Source of the DNA: Plakobranchus ocellatus
Taxonomy: Eukaryota; Mollusca; Gastropoda; Plakobranchidae
Reading direction: 5' to 3'
NCBI GenBank assembly: GCA_019648995.1
Contig: BLXT01000055.1
Coordinates: 564,680 to 596,167 of the forward strand
Length of the DNA: 31,488 nucleotides
Part shown: one piece after another, positions 12,046 to 21,377 of the stretch
Numbering within the stretch: the first letter of the stretch is position 1
How the letters are laid out: the number at the start of each line of letters is the position of its first letter
Program-made: the position numbers and the translations under genes
The notes under the pieces: model-generated
What the model saw: only the letters and a program-made list of their open reading frames with translations
The model's database searches: none
Told to the model about the DNA's origin: nothing

Positions 12046-13648
12046 ACATGTTCACGGAACTAGGTGTTTGAGAACTCATTTTCTCCTTCCTCATCCACTG
12101 TTGATTTGAGTACCAACAATCAGTTATTCCTAGAATAAAAGAATGACATCATAATAAAATATTTCACAAAATCAAATTTTTGTAGCTTCTTACTTTATTC
12201 TTTGTGTATTTGTATTTTCATGCCCTTCTTTTTTTTTTTTTTTTTTAATAAATTTAAGCAGCTATCTGATCAATGAAGTGTAGGTAAAAAGTCTGTGAGA
12301 GACGACGTGGTTTGGTGAAGTCATTGGTAAAATTCATTCAATTTCCAATTCTAGTCATCTTGCTGACATGAGTATGGAATAATTGCAATGGGGGCAAGTC
12401 ATCCAGGAGCAACAGCACATAGATATGCCAGTAAAACGGCATAACATTACAAAATGTATGATTATATTGTTATATTATGCGTACATAATAACATTGCAAT
12501 CAGTGAGTCGATTGAATTATTTTCTTTCAAAGAAGCATGAAAAGAAAAGCAAGTTATTAGAATAAATACTGCAAGTAATCAAACCAGTTGATTAGAAAAA
12601 AAAAAAAATTAAATCTGTCAGGAATATGTGACTAACGATATGAGTAAGCTTATGATCTGTCTTGGACAACTGTGATTTCTTTTCTTTTCTAATGCAAACT
12701 CATTTTTACATTCAACGTATCAAAATTTGTGTTCAAAGGTAAAATCGTGAATATCCTAATTTATTACCACTGAGGGAAAAAAGCACTGTTCCTGGAAAGT
12801 GACATTTTCTGTCCACCAAGATTCCAAGAAAAGTTGAGCTTTCCAGCTACTTTGTTCCCTCGAGCAGTTCTTAGACCAGTGAAAACTGTTTGTCTAAGTA
12901 TAAATGAAAACAGACACACACACACACAAAACTGATGTACATGTAGTTTAATTTTACATCCTATATCATGGTCTTGTAATTTTAATATACTGTGGGAAAA
13001 AAGGATTTCCTGTTGGCTCGTTCACTCGAAAACGCTAATTTCAGTTTTAAATTTTTTTTTTCTTTATTAACGAGTTTGTTTTTTTAAATGGTCATCCCTG
13101 AACTTTGTGATCCAGACTTACCGGTTATGTACATGCATAAAAAACTTCCTAGTTCTATAAAAGTTTTTGTTCAGAAATCGGTTCCAGAACTTATTACGAT
13201 CAAACGAAATCAAAATCAAGTGCTCCAATAATAAACCCTCAATACAACCGGCTACTTACTATTTATGTAATGATTGAACCTCCGCGCTGCCTTTGGCTGA
13301 CTTCCCTTCGGGCACTTTCACCAACCACAGGGCATTCAACAGTAATTTTGCTCCTTCCTTCTCCACCCTTATATGAAAATATAATACTGCCTCTATGTTT
13401 ATCTATGCTATTTGACTTTATGGGATGAAGTATAATATTCCTTATAGAATATATAGACTAGAGGCAGGCCTGAGTGAGAGTCCTTTTGGCTGACCTTTAA
13501 ATTAATAGGTTTTTGTTTGTTTTTAAGTGTGAGTGTGTAAGCTGAATTTCAAGCACAAGGTACCTTTTTTTTTTTTTTTTAAAGAAATTTTCTGATTATT
13601 TAACGGATATAAAGGATCATTATTTAGTATAAATGGGCGTATAAAGTA
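12046..13648. other. Gene-free stretch
   Basis: No gene is recognised. It contains a (CA) run near 12913-12926 and T tracts. The less AT-rich block around 13280-13375 could be an unrecognised repeat copy. Nothing here has coding character. Confidence 0.4.
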
Positions 13649-13934
13649 GTGCTGAGTGGGACACGTGTGAAAATAGAATGTATATGGAGGAGTAAGAGAG
13701 GATATGCAGCTTTCCTTTATCTACCGTCTACACATAAGATACGGCTAGGAATATTCCAAGGAAAGAGGAGCCGTTGCAGCGAACGGCTCACTTACCGAGT
13801 TAGCCTCAAAGCTTCAGCAATCATGAACGACCAAGAGTAATAACAATAAGACTTCTTAACTTAAAAGTGGGAGCAACGAATAGACGAGACGGGGTGATTT
13901 GAGGTTCGTGATCGCCGATGTCTGCAGTACCTAG
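13649..13934 (+). mobile_element. LINE 3' fragment, copy 1 (most diverged)
   Basis: A 5'-truncated, decayed remnant of a non-LTR retrotransposon, covering only the C-terminal tail of the reverse transcriptase. The plus-strand frame reads GKRSRCSERLTYRVSLKA, which parallels the GKRSRGxQRITF segment of copy 3 at 18683. After two stop codons the same frame continues as GSNE and then FVIADVCST before a TAG at 13932-13934, matching the GSN...MIANVWSRQNT ending of copy 2. It lacks the clean (AAG) tail of the other copies. It is too short and broken to be functional. The family link rests on aligned residues and order; the left boundary is uncertain. Confidence 0.6.
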
Positions 13935-14842
13935 ATAATGAGGATGAAAGAATGCAAAAAAAGAGAGTGATTTTCATTTTAAACATCAGAGACCTCGGAC
14001 AATGCATGGACGCTGCACTGCGTCAAAATACACTTTATATTGTATTGTTTTCCGACAGAAGTTGCTTTTGAATACTCAACTAGATTTGTGTGTGTGACTG
14101 AGACGATACATTAATTTCAACGTCAAAAAGAAGTTTTATGTTCTCAATGCTATTTAGAGAAGGCAACAAACAACAACAAAAAAAATAATACCCGGCATTT
14201 GATCAAACATACGGCACAGGTTTCAACCATCCAAACAAACGCGCTTCAAAAAAAGAGCATCGGTGGCTTTTTTTTTCGGATTGAAGTTATCTATATCTTC
14301 TATTTCTAGGTTAGTTTGAACCCTTTTTAGCCCTATCTTCCTTCATTAGAGAGACATCGCTTATGATGAAATTGTTTCTTTAATCTTTTTTACATGTTCA
14401 GGAATTTTTATTTTCCATTTCCTCTAAACTATGAAAAGTGGAGATACACTTCTTGCATGGAGCCATCGACATGTTCTAAATTTTTCATTGAAAAATATTG
14501 TAATCCAATGTATATAAAGCATACGGCATAATTTCCTTATACCCATACGAACTCTATAGATGGGTAAAACATGTAAGTTGAGTACTGAACTTGCAATCTG
14601 CATAAATATTACCATTTTAATATTGCGAAACTGTACGAAATATTCGGCAGATAGCTCACGGCGAGTAAAATTCGTAAACTGTATTGTATTTTTCGCTGCT
14701 TGCAAAGTATGAGTGGAAACAATAAAGACCTAAAAAGCTTCAATTAGTTATCAACACTGGGCACTCTGTGTTGAATTACAAACATTACTGCATACATTGC
14801 TGGGAAAAAATGAATTTCAGTATTTTAAAGCATCTTTAGTCG
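13935..14842. other. Gene-free spacer between two LINE fragments
   Basis: No gene or recognisable element is seen. The 93-codon minus-strand open frame at 14424-14705 has no motif I recognise. The end nearest 14842 could hold further 5' LINE sequence that is too decayed to read. Confidence 0.4.
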
Positions 14843-16188
14843 CTAGAGGATGTTGGAGATCTTTTCAAAGATGATAGGTGCAAAAAGTCTGAAATAAAGA
14901 AAAGCCTACAGGGTCCAGCTATCCTTAAAGAAGAGGTAGAGGCAGCAATAATGAAAATGAAAAAAAAATGGACCAGCTAACATACCAGTAGAAAAATTAC
15001 AGCATTAGATACTCTAAGAAAAGATCTGACCAAAAAAACAAAAAACAAAAAACAAAAAAAAATAATAATAATGCATTATACGACCAAGGTAAAATTTCAG
15101 GAGATCTTTGTAAAATTATTTTATAGCACTGCATAAAATACCAGGAGTAACAGAACATGAACTTTATAGGACAATCAGTTTAATGAGACATTTTACAAAA
15201 ATCCTGCTAGGTGTTTTGATGCATAGAATGCGCAAGAGTGTAAGACCAGAAATATCCGTAAAACAGTTTGGCTTTATGCCTGATAAAGGGACTAGAAACG
15301 CAATACACGTATTCACTTTATCAATGCTTATGTAAAGGTTTATAGAAAATGCAAAAAGATCTCCATCTATGATAACACAGGCCCGCATCCACGAGCTCCG
15401 GAACCCCTCTACAGCAAAAGTTGTGTACCTGTGGATGAACCCTTTTTTTTTTTTTAATAACGTACTATTTTAGTGCCAGGAGAGGTCACATTTTCACTTT
15501 CGAATGGCAAAAATTTGTCAGTAACGTTGCGCCCTGTATCCTCTTTGCGGGAGAATCCCCAAATCTCCCATGGAATATCTCCCTTCTGATGTTCTTGATC
15601 TGGCCCTGTAACATCAGATGGTAGATGCACATTATACAAGTGAAATAAGTAAAAGAATAGCCATGGCCAAATGATGCATTCCAAAAAAACGAAACCAATA
15701 CTGGCAAACAAACGTAAGTATGAAAACCAAAATAAGGGTAATGAAAACATATGCATGGTCAGTACTACTATATGTTTGTAAATGTTGGAAAATAAACAAG
15801 GAAACGGAGAGAGAGCTATAGGCATTAGAGATGTGATCAATCAGAAGAATGATAAGGATATCATGGAGGCAAAAAAGTTTAATGCATTGGTACATAAAGA
15901 GGCTAATCTTGAGCGATCAGTAATGAAAACCACAAGGTAAATGTAACTGCAATTTTTAGGCCATATTTGTGGACACAAGGGTTTAGAACACTCATTTATC
16001 ACCGGAAATGTCAGCAAACACAGAAGAGGTAACAGAGGATAACTTTCATCGAAAGTCTTAGTCGTGGGCAATACATAGAGGTAGCAACAGTAGCTTTGTG
16101 TGGTTGACTGAGAATAAATTTGAGTGGAGGAACATGATCGCCAATGTCTGGTCCAGACAAAACACCTAAAAAGAAGAAGAAGAAGAAA
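14843..16188 (+). mobile_element. LINE (non-LTR retrotransposon) copy 2, interrupted reverse transcriptase
   Basis: The most complete LINE copy here, yet dead. Part one (14843-about 15373) reads as the N-terminal half of the reverse transcriptase with frameshifts: DLFKDDR, GPAILKEEVEAAI, LYDQGKISGDLCK, then YRTISLMRHFTKILLGVLM and QFGFMPDKGTRNAI. This is the typical order of fingers motifs ending at the QxGF...GT box. Part two (about 15721-16169) is the C-terminal tail: YAWSVLLY, INKETEREL, RISW, FEWRNMIANVWSRQNT and a TAA at 16167-16169, followed by an (AAG) tail to 16188. The catalytic palm, including the FADD box, is missing and replaced by unrelated sequence. The clade (RTE/CR1/Jockey-like) cannot be fixed by eye. 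Confidence 0.88.
15374..15720. other. Unrelated segment splitting the LINE reverse transcriptase
   Basis: Reading from the left, LINE similarity stops where the palm-domain motif should begin. Reading from the right, it resumes at the C-terminal tail, so this stretch is foreign filler, a second insertion or a rearrangement. It contains a T run at about 15443-15455 and a short repeat-like flank (CATCCAC ... GTGGATG, 15387-15436). On the minus strand, 15605-15454 forms an exon-like 50-codon frame that begins after a CAG acceptor-like site and ends in TAA followed by an A run. It contains GDIPWEIWGFSRKED, which I cannot assign to any family. It could be the tail of a retroposed or captured transcript. 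Confidence 0.5.
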
Positions 16189-16689
16189 TTGCTAGAGCAA
16201 TACATGCACAATTGAATTATAACAGGTTATTTTGAAAAAAATCACAAAATCGTTTTTGTTTTTTTTTTTTCATCACGGAGACCCAAGTGAGACTCCATAG
16301 GAAAGGTGTGCTTTTCTTCCTACAATAATGCCTTAATGTCTAAATTCTTCATGTCTTCTACATTTTAGAGGAACGGGCAATATTATGAGCTATACGCGCT
16401 TGAGGATCAGGGGCCGATCCTTTGAAAGGAACTATCAAAATCGTCCATGTGGCCGCTAACGCCTGATGTCTTGATGAAGCAAGCAGGGTGCAATGATGAG
16501 ATTGTGTTTGTTGCGGATTTTGTCCACGTGGCCCTTGATTCACTTCGTGGCAATTCAGTTTAAACAAGAAGCTCCTTTCACCATGTAGCTCCTTGACTTG
16601 AACATGAAGGAAAGGCTCCTAATTTGAAATAAAAGGGAACGACCGGTATTTGTTCACGTACTGCGACACGTTCACGAATATGTGTTTAT
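16189..16689. other. Gene-free stretch between LINE and SINE
   Basis: No gene is recognised. The moderately GC-rich block 16370-16620 has a 69-codon minus-strand open frame (16358-16567) with no recognisable domain; it may be an unclassified repeat. Confidence 0.35.
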
Positions 16690-16835
16690 GTGTTCTAGTT
16701 TAAACACCGGTAGATAAGACTCCGGCATTTTGGCCCTCTCGGAGCCAGACACAGGCAATGGCTTCAAACACCCGATAGAGAGATCCCTTTCCTAGGTTGG
16801 GTGTGTTAACCACTGTGCCACAAAGTTAATCCCTA
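16690..16835 (-). mobile_element. tRNA-derived SINE
   Basis: The minus strand carries an RNA polymerase III internal promoter like that of tRNA genes. Box A reads TGGCACAGTGG (16820-16810), an exact fit to TGGCNNAGTGG. A degenerate box B, TGTTTGAAGCC (16770-16760), starts 50 bases later, close to tRNA spacing. The sequence does not fold as a usable tRNA in my reading, so a short interspersed element derived from a tRNA is the best call. The 3' tail and exact ends are not clear; it lies in the LINE-rich island. Confidence 0.65.
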
Positions 16836-17059
16836 TCGACATTAAATTTAAAGGTGTGATTTGTTACTTAGTCGCAAAAGTAATACAAAATAAACTTACG
16901 AACTCACTAAGTAACATAAAGCCTGTTTTTCATTATTTTGCTTTTAAAAGGTAAAATAAAATGAAAACAAGGGAAATTATCTTGGATGTATTGATTATTT
17001 TTAAATATTAAAAATATCTCAAGCGACGTGCCTTACGATCTCACTATGGTGCAACGTGC

Positions 17060-17830
17060 GCCCCCCCCCCTGATCAAAAGCCGTTACCCTTCTCGGAATT
17101 CGCCCCAGTATCGGCGCCATCTCTTCGGAAATCAACCTGTATGTTAAACCGATGGGCAGGAAAGATGAACATGGCTACTGGCTCTTAGGGCCTTTACCGT
17201 GGAAACAATTGCCGACTGCAGCAGAGAGTATGCCCTAGCATACACGGACAGTTCATCTACTGAAGGCACGGGCAACGAAGGGTATGGAATTTTCATTCTG
17301 GTTCGACATTTCACGTATGCGGATTGCAGGAGAGAAAACGTGCAGTTTTGACCACGAGTTAAGGCGGTCACTAAGTGGTTAAGGAAAGTCACCGGGAGGC
17401 ACCACGAAGTAAGCCCACTCTCCGGGGTAATTGCCTTCACTGACTGTCGTGCGTAAGTAAAGCTTTGGGCGGATCAGGTAGGGCAGATGCAGGAGAAGCG
17501 GTACTGCCAACGAATTTTTAAGGAGAGTGGCATGGTGCGGAAAGCGTTCCAGTTGCTGCCTTCCCTTGACGGAAACAAGATTGCCGGTAGAGCAACTAAA
17601 TAGGGAAGACTCCAGCCACAACCACGGAAACCACCAATCCTGTCGCACAGAAGGACGTTCTTGCGATATGGGACTTTGCAACTCAAGAGCGCCGCTTAGT
17701 TTCGCTCAAGAGGAAACATACGCTGCTTCTGTCAGACCTGGAGACTGAGGAGCCAATTCTGCAGCACATCCAGCGGCCATTTACCGGTACACCGGCAATC
17801 GAACAACACACCCGGAACAGATTGAAATGA
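17060..17830 (+). pseudogene. Decayed RNase H domain of a LINE polyprotein
   Basis: One plus-strand frame stays readable for about 170 codons from 17241 with only three stops. It opens with YTDSSSTEG (first catalytic Asp of the RNase H YTDGS box) and reaches VIAFTDCRA (the TDSQA-like Asp). It then gives LLPSLDGNKIAGRATK, which is the WLPSHVGxxGNExAD box with its His and final Asp lost, followed by GRLQPQP. The block before it (VKPMGRKDEHG, one base out of frame) looks like the linker between reverse transcriptase and RNase H. RNase H-bearing LINEs (I/Nimb-like groups) or a related polyprotein are candidate sources. It is GC-rich compared with its neighbours. Inactivated by stops, frameshift and active-site loss. 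Confidence 0.75.
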
Positions 17831-18289
17831 TATGCCTATGAATTTTGACCTATTTTGTAAAGAGAATTTGACTTTCGGCCCAAGAGATATTCTTTTGCCG
17901 CGCCCTTAACGTCTTCACAAAGTACTCTTGTTAGCTTAGGAATTCTTTCAGTCTCATTCCTCATAGCAAACCTGCTTCTCAGACCAGCTCTTCAGTGCCA
18001 TGGAATCCATTCGATAAAAATTTTGATTATCCATCGGATTTCAGTTTTTTATTTCTTTGGAGTTGAATAGATTTTTCCCCCTTAATCTTATTCTTACGTT
18101 GCAGATTTCACAGAAATTTGATTTTGCTTTTTAATCTGTTCAGTAAAGTTTGAATATATATCTATCAGGACACTTGAATTCACTGCCTTGCTTTGATCCC
18201 AGAAAACAATATTACGCTTCTGCTATAACAGCACATCTGTCCAGTTGTCCAGTTATCATCAGTCCTTTTAAATAAAGACAAAAATAAAT

Positions 18290-18293
<4 letters not shown>
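17831..18293. other. Gene-free stretch
   Basis: AT-rich sequence between the RNase H relic and a long A run; nothing recognisable. Confidence 0.4.

Positions 18294-18358
<65 letters not shown>
18294..18358. repeat. 65-bp poly(A) run followed by (AAAC)n
   Basis: An uninterrupted run of 65 A, then CAAACAAACAAAC-type sequence to about 18392. Such a tract is typical of a retroposon tail, but I cannot identify an element body just upstream on the plus strand. Its length in the assembly may not be exact. Confidence 0.85.
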
Positions 18359-18359
<1 letters not shown>

Positions 18360-18474
18360 AATAACAAACAAACAAACAAAAAAAAAACAAACTTCTAAGT
18401 CTATGAAGTACAGATTTTGGATTGCGTCAAACCAAGCAATTGATGGAAGTCCCAAAGAGCGCATATAATATATA

Positions 18475-18550
18475 NNNNNNNNNNNNNNNNNNNNNNNNNN
18501 NNNNNNNNNNNNNNNNNNNNNNNNNNNNNNNNNNNNNNNNNNNNNNNNNN
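18475..18550. other. Assembly gap (76 N)
   Basis: Seventy-six ambiguous bases lie between two TA-rich flanks. A (TA) run sits shortly after the gap at 18578-18596, so a collapsed microsatellite is likely. Open frames reading through the N tract are meaningless. Confidence 0.98.
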
Positions 18551-18682
18551 TGAAGGAGCACCTTTTGACCTTTTGCCATATATATATATATATATAAGAA
18601 GCGTGACAAAAGGTTATCACTTAGTTGAATACAAATATTGTAAGATACATGCTTCGTGTCGATTAAAGTCATTTATTTGCCT

Positions 18683-19094
18683 AGTCAGTAATTTTGTATG
18701 GTAATGAAGTTCGGACAATAAACAAGGAAACAGAGAGAAAACTAGAAGCAGTAGAGATGTGATTTATCAGGAGAGTGATGAGAATATCATGGACAGAGAA
18801 AAGTCCAATGAATTGCTATTGAAAGAGGCTAATCTTGAGCGATCACTAACTGTCGTATTGAAAGAGAGAACGACAGTTTTTTAGGTCATAAATGCCGACA
18901 CAAGGATTAAGAACACCTAGCAATCATTGGAAAGATTGAAGGCAAACGCAGTAGAGGTAGGCAGAGAATAACTTTATGGCCAATAAGCAATGGTATCAAC
19001 AATAATTTATGAGGTTAATTGAGTATTGGGTTTGAGTGGAGGAACACGATCGCCAATGTCTGCCCCAGACAAGTTACTTAAAGAAGAAGAAGAT
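18683..19094 (+). mobile_element. LINE 3' fragment, copy 3
   Basis: A 5'-truncated copy of the LINE also seen at 14843. It covers only the reverse transcriptase C-terminal tail: SVILYG, RTINKETERKLEAVEM, FIRRVMRISWTEK, then GKIEGKRSRGRQRITLW and GFEWRNTIANVCPRQVT with TAA at 19079-19081. An (AAG) tail runs to 19094. Internal stops and a frameshift make it a pseudogene. DNA similarity to copy 2 is high across the last 400 bases, including the shared stop position and tail. Confidence 0.88.
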
Positions 19095-19849
19095 TTACCT
19101 GACATTTAATAGGCCCTTGGGATTTTCCTCTATGTTCTCTGAAACTACATTACAAAACTAGCGGAATTAACATCGTGTTTAAGTCGTTCTAAAGATCATA
19201 AAATGTACTGCGAGCTAAGTCGATTACACCCAATGCTTTTACTTTCTTCATCTTAACCCATCATTCACACACACACACACACACACACACAACAAAAAAA
19301 AACGTATTTAGCAGCTTATGACTTCGTCAACTTTTTCACTCTCGCATAATTTTTTTTCAAGATGATAGTCTCAGAAAAGAAAATGTATTAATGTCATTAT
19401 GCAGAAGAAAGTTGACCTCCACACAAATCAACAAGATCTAAAAATAACAGCGAAATGAGGACACAGTGGCCACTCCCACACAGCGGATGGTGCCGAAGCC
19501 ATGCTTCGTGTTTTTGATTGACATAGCATTCCCATTGAAAAGAAACCACGCAAATTCCCTTATATGGACAGCGGGCAGGTGAGGTAGGAAGAAACAAAGT
19601 AATATTCAATTTTATTTGGTGACAACATGACATTTGTTCTTAATAGATGCATAGAAAGCCAGTAATAACGCAGCTTAAAAATTGAAATCAGAAACCGATG
19701 CACAATACACCGTACCATTTTGTCCTCATTCAAGGCCACACCATGGGCCAGGCTGAGGCTCCTGCTTCTCTCAGTAGGTTAGCTAAGGCCTAGGAGGCCA
19801 TAAGAGTACAAGTAAGCTACAACACGGCCATTCTGTCCGTCCCGAGTAA
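19095..19849. other. Intergenic stretch upstream of YAP
   Basis: No gene is seen. It includes a (CA) microsatellite at 19266-19290. A CATTCC at 19527-19532 equals the TEAD/MCAT core but is short enough to be chance. The 78-codon minus-strand open frame at 19397-19633 has no recognisable domain. Confidence 0.4.
19266..19290. repeat. (CA)n microsatellite
   Basis: About twelve CA dinucleotides in an uninterrupted run, about 1 kb upstream of the YAP start codon. Confidence 0.95.
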
Positions 19850-20278
19850 AGTTTAGACTAAGTGACGTCATTACACACTTGGAACTATAATCGTATTCTT
19901 TCACGCGATACAACGGGTCAGTCTTTATTCATTTTGTATGGACTAAAAAAGCATGTGGCTGAAATTTATTATCAATAAATTTGACTAGTTTTGAAAATTT
20001 CCAATTTTTTCTCAATTGACTGTGTTTAATTGTGAAAAAAAATACAGGTAAGTAGAACTACTTTTCGTATCGGACCTTCTCACCTGTTACACTGTTGTAA
20101 TGCAGTCAGTAAACTACTTTCGTGTCTAACTTTACCAGTGGAGTGTTCCCGACTCATAGGGATATACAGAGGATTATTCTGTTGTTGTTTTCGTCAGACT
20201 GTGAGTTTGTGTTTAAAATTGTGGAGGACTTTAAGTACTTTAATTTCGTAGTGGCTGCGCCAGGATCAACCTGATAAA
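19850..20278 (+). promoter_or_regulatory. Candidate YAP promoter and 5'UTR with a CRE palindrome
   Basis: This 430-base segment precedes the YAP start codon and is less AT-rich than the DNA further left. It contains a perfect 8-bp TGACGTCA at 19863-19870, the consensus site of CREB/ATF family factors. No clear TATA box or unique initiator is visible, so the transcription start is not fixed. An in-frame TAG at 20249-20251 lies 10 codons before the YAP ATG and excludes an N-terminal extension in this exon. A further 5' non-coding exon cannot be ruled out. Confidence 0.45.
20100..20129 (+). other. Possible upstream ORF in the YAP 5'UTR (9 codons)
   Basis: An ATG at 20100 opens a nine-codon frame ending in TAA at 20127-20129, about 150 bases before the YAP start codon. 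It matters only if transcription starts upstream of 20100, which the sequence does not show. Confidence 0.2.
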
Positions 20279-20706
20279 ATGTCTCAAGATCGGACTGGGC
20301 CGATCGTTCATGTTCGCGAGAACAGCGACACAGAACTGGAGGCCCTCTTCAACATTGCTATGAACCCGTCGCTGGCCTCGGAAAGTAACAAATCAGTGCC
20401 GTTGCGAATGAGAAATTTACCAGCTTCTTTTTTCCTGCCTCCAGAACCCCCTAAACCCATGCAGCAACAGATGGGCATGGGGCAAGACAATGTACAGGAT
20501 TCACCCCATTTTCATGGGGGAATGAATATTGCACACATGAGAGCTCATTCGTCCCCGGCCAGTTTACAACAGAATCTGAGCGCAGCCCCTCCACCCCCTC
20601 CCGTATCCCATGTCCGGCAGCACAGTTACGATGCTCTTGATGAACAGCCCCTACCGTCCGGATGGGATATGGCGAAAACCCCTCAAGGCCAGAGGTATTA
20701 TCTGAA
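20279..20706 (+). CDS. YAP1: YAP/Yorkie transcriptional coactivator, first coding exon
   Basis: Hippo-pathway coactivator that partners TEAD factors in the nucleus and is held in the cytoplasm by 14-3-3 after LATS/Warts phosphorylation. Residues 16-28 (SDTELEALFNIAM) are the first TEAD-binding helix with its LxxLF. Residues 40-57 are the second contact, the omega-loop, keeping R45, L47, S50, F51 and F52, equivalents of human R89, L91, S94, F95 and F96. LATS sites HxRxxS lie at H11-S16, H86-S91 (HMRAHSSPASLQ, the human S127 14-3-3 site) and H112-S117. Proline runs occupy 104-109. The first WW domain begins at PLPSGWDMAKT (W130) and is cut by the intron after two bases of the Asn/Lys codon 144. 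Other WW, coiled-coil and transactivation parts lie outside the window. Start chosen: first ATG after an in-frame TAG, with A at -3. Confidence 0.96.
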
Positions 20707-20763
20707 GTGAGTACTTTTTTCAAAAAAGATTTTTGTTGGCCAATTCAATAATAAGTAACTTAG

Positions 20764-20850
20764 TAAGGATAATCTAGGGTCAGACCCAACGACTTCGAAA
20801 TGTAATCTACCGACGAAATGAAGAGATTGCAGGCCAAGTTGTATTGTAAG
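20764..20850 (+). repeat. Intronic dispersed repeat, copy 1
   Basis: Shares, in order, GATAATCT, CAGACCCAAC, GACTTC, ACCGACGAAATGAAG and GATTGCAGGCCAAGTTGTATTGTA with the two other copies at 21307 and 22061. It lacks the middle CCTTCATCAG part, so it is internally deleted relative to them. It begins only about 55 bases after the YAP exon 1 donor. Confidence 0.7.
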
Positions 20851-21306
20851 AAGAGCTATTTTCACACGATTTTATGCATGCGAACTCTTCATTATTTTCT
20901 TTCAATTTGTTGATGGCTGATAAAGGTTGATCTTAATCTAGAAATCGTAGAGTATGCCCCCATACTTTTCCATAAAATGTGTGGGTGCTAAATCATGTAT
21001 GTGTAGATCAAGATCTAGGTCTAGACGACCAGAGCTTAGAGAGCAACTAGACTAACCTAAAGTAGTAAAAGTAGATTTAGATCTAGGTATCTAGGAGAGC
21101 AAAGTTTGTTCTCAGACCCGATCAATAAAGATCCACATCAAATGCAAACATTTTTATAGTAAAGTGTTTTTGTTTCCCTTAGCAAACTTCATTCAGTAAT
21201 AGATGGTCTCACTTTTATACAAACTGATTGTTTTTGAATAATGCTTTATCTACCACAGAGGTTAGTCATTGCAGATCTGAACCAAAAGCTTATCATTGTA
21301 AACTTT

Positions 21307-21377
21307 AGGGGATAGTCTGGGGACAGGCCCAACAACTTCTAGATATACCTTCATCAGTCACCGACAAAATGAAGGTA
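21307..21377 (+). repeat. Intronic dispersed repeat, copy 2
   Basis: Matches copy 1 through GATAGTCT, CAGGCCCAAC, AACTTC and ACCGACAAAATGAAG, and copy 3 through CTTCTAGA and CCTTCATCA. It contains a perfect 9-bp inverted repeat, TACCTTCAT (21346-21354) and ATGAAGGTA (21369-21377), around a 14-base loop. The right third seen in copies 1 and 3 is missing or diverged. Confidence 0.7.

Noticed and set aside
15454..15895. Cluster of overlapping minus-strand open frames of 73-128 codons
   Set aside because: Most are antisense shadows of the LINE tail; their hydrophobic look comes from reverse-complemented A-rich DNA. Only the 50-codon exon-like piece is kept, as a low-confidence finding.
17144..17748. 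Several open frames (70-100 codons) on both strands around the RNase H relic
   Set aside because: They are shadows of the decayed RNase H frame, which alone gives recognisable motifs.
18180..18672. Minus-strand open frames of 81 and 146 codons
   Set aside because: They run through the N gap, and the longer one also reads the A run as a Phe tract; artefacts.
20308..20723. Minus-strand open frames of 60 and 90 codons over YAP exon 1
   Set aside because: Antisense shadows of a clearly conserved coding exon.
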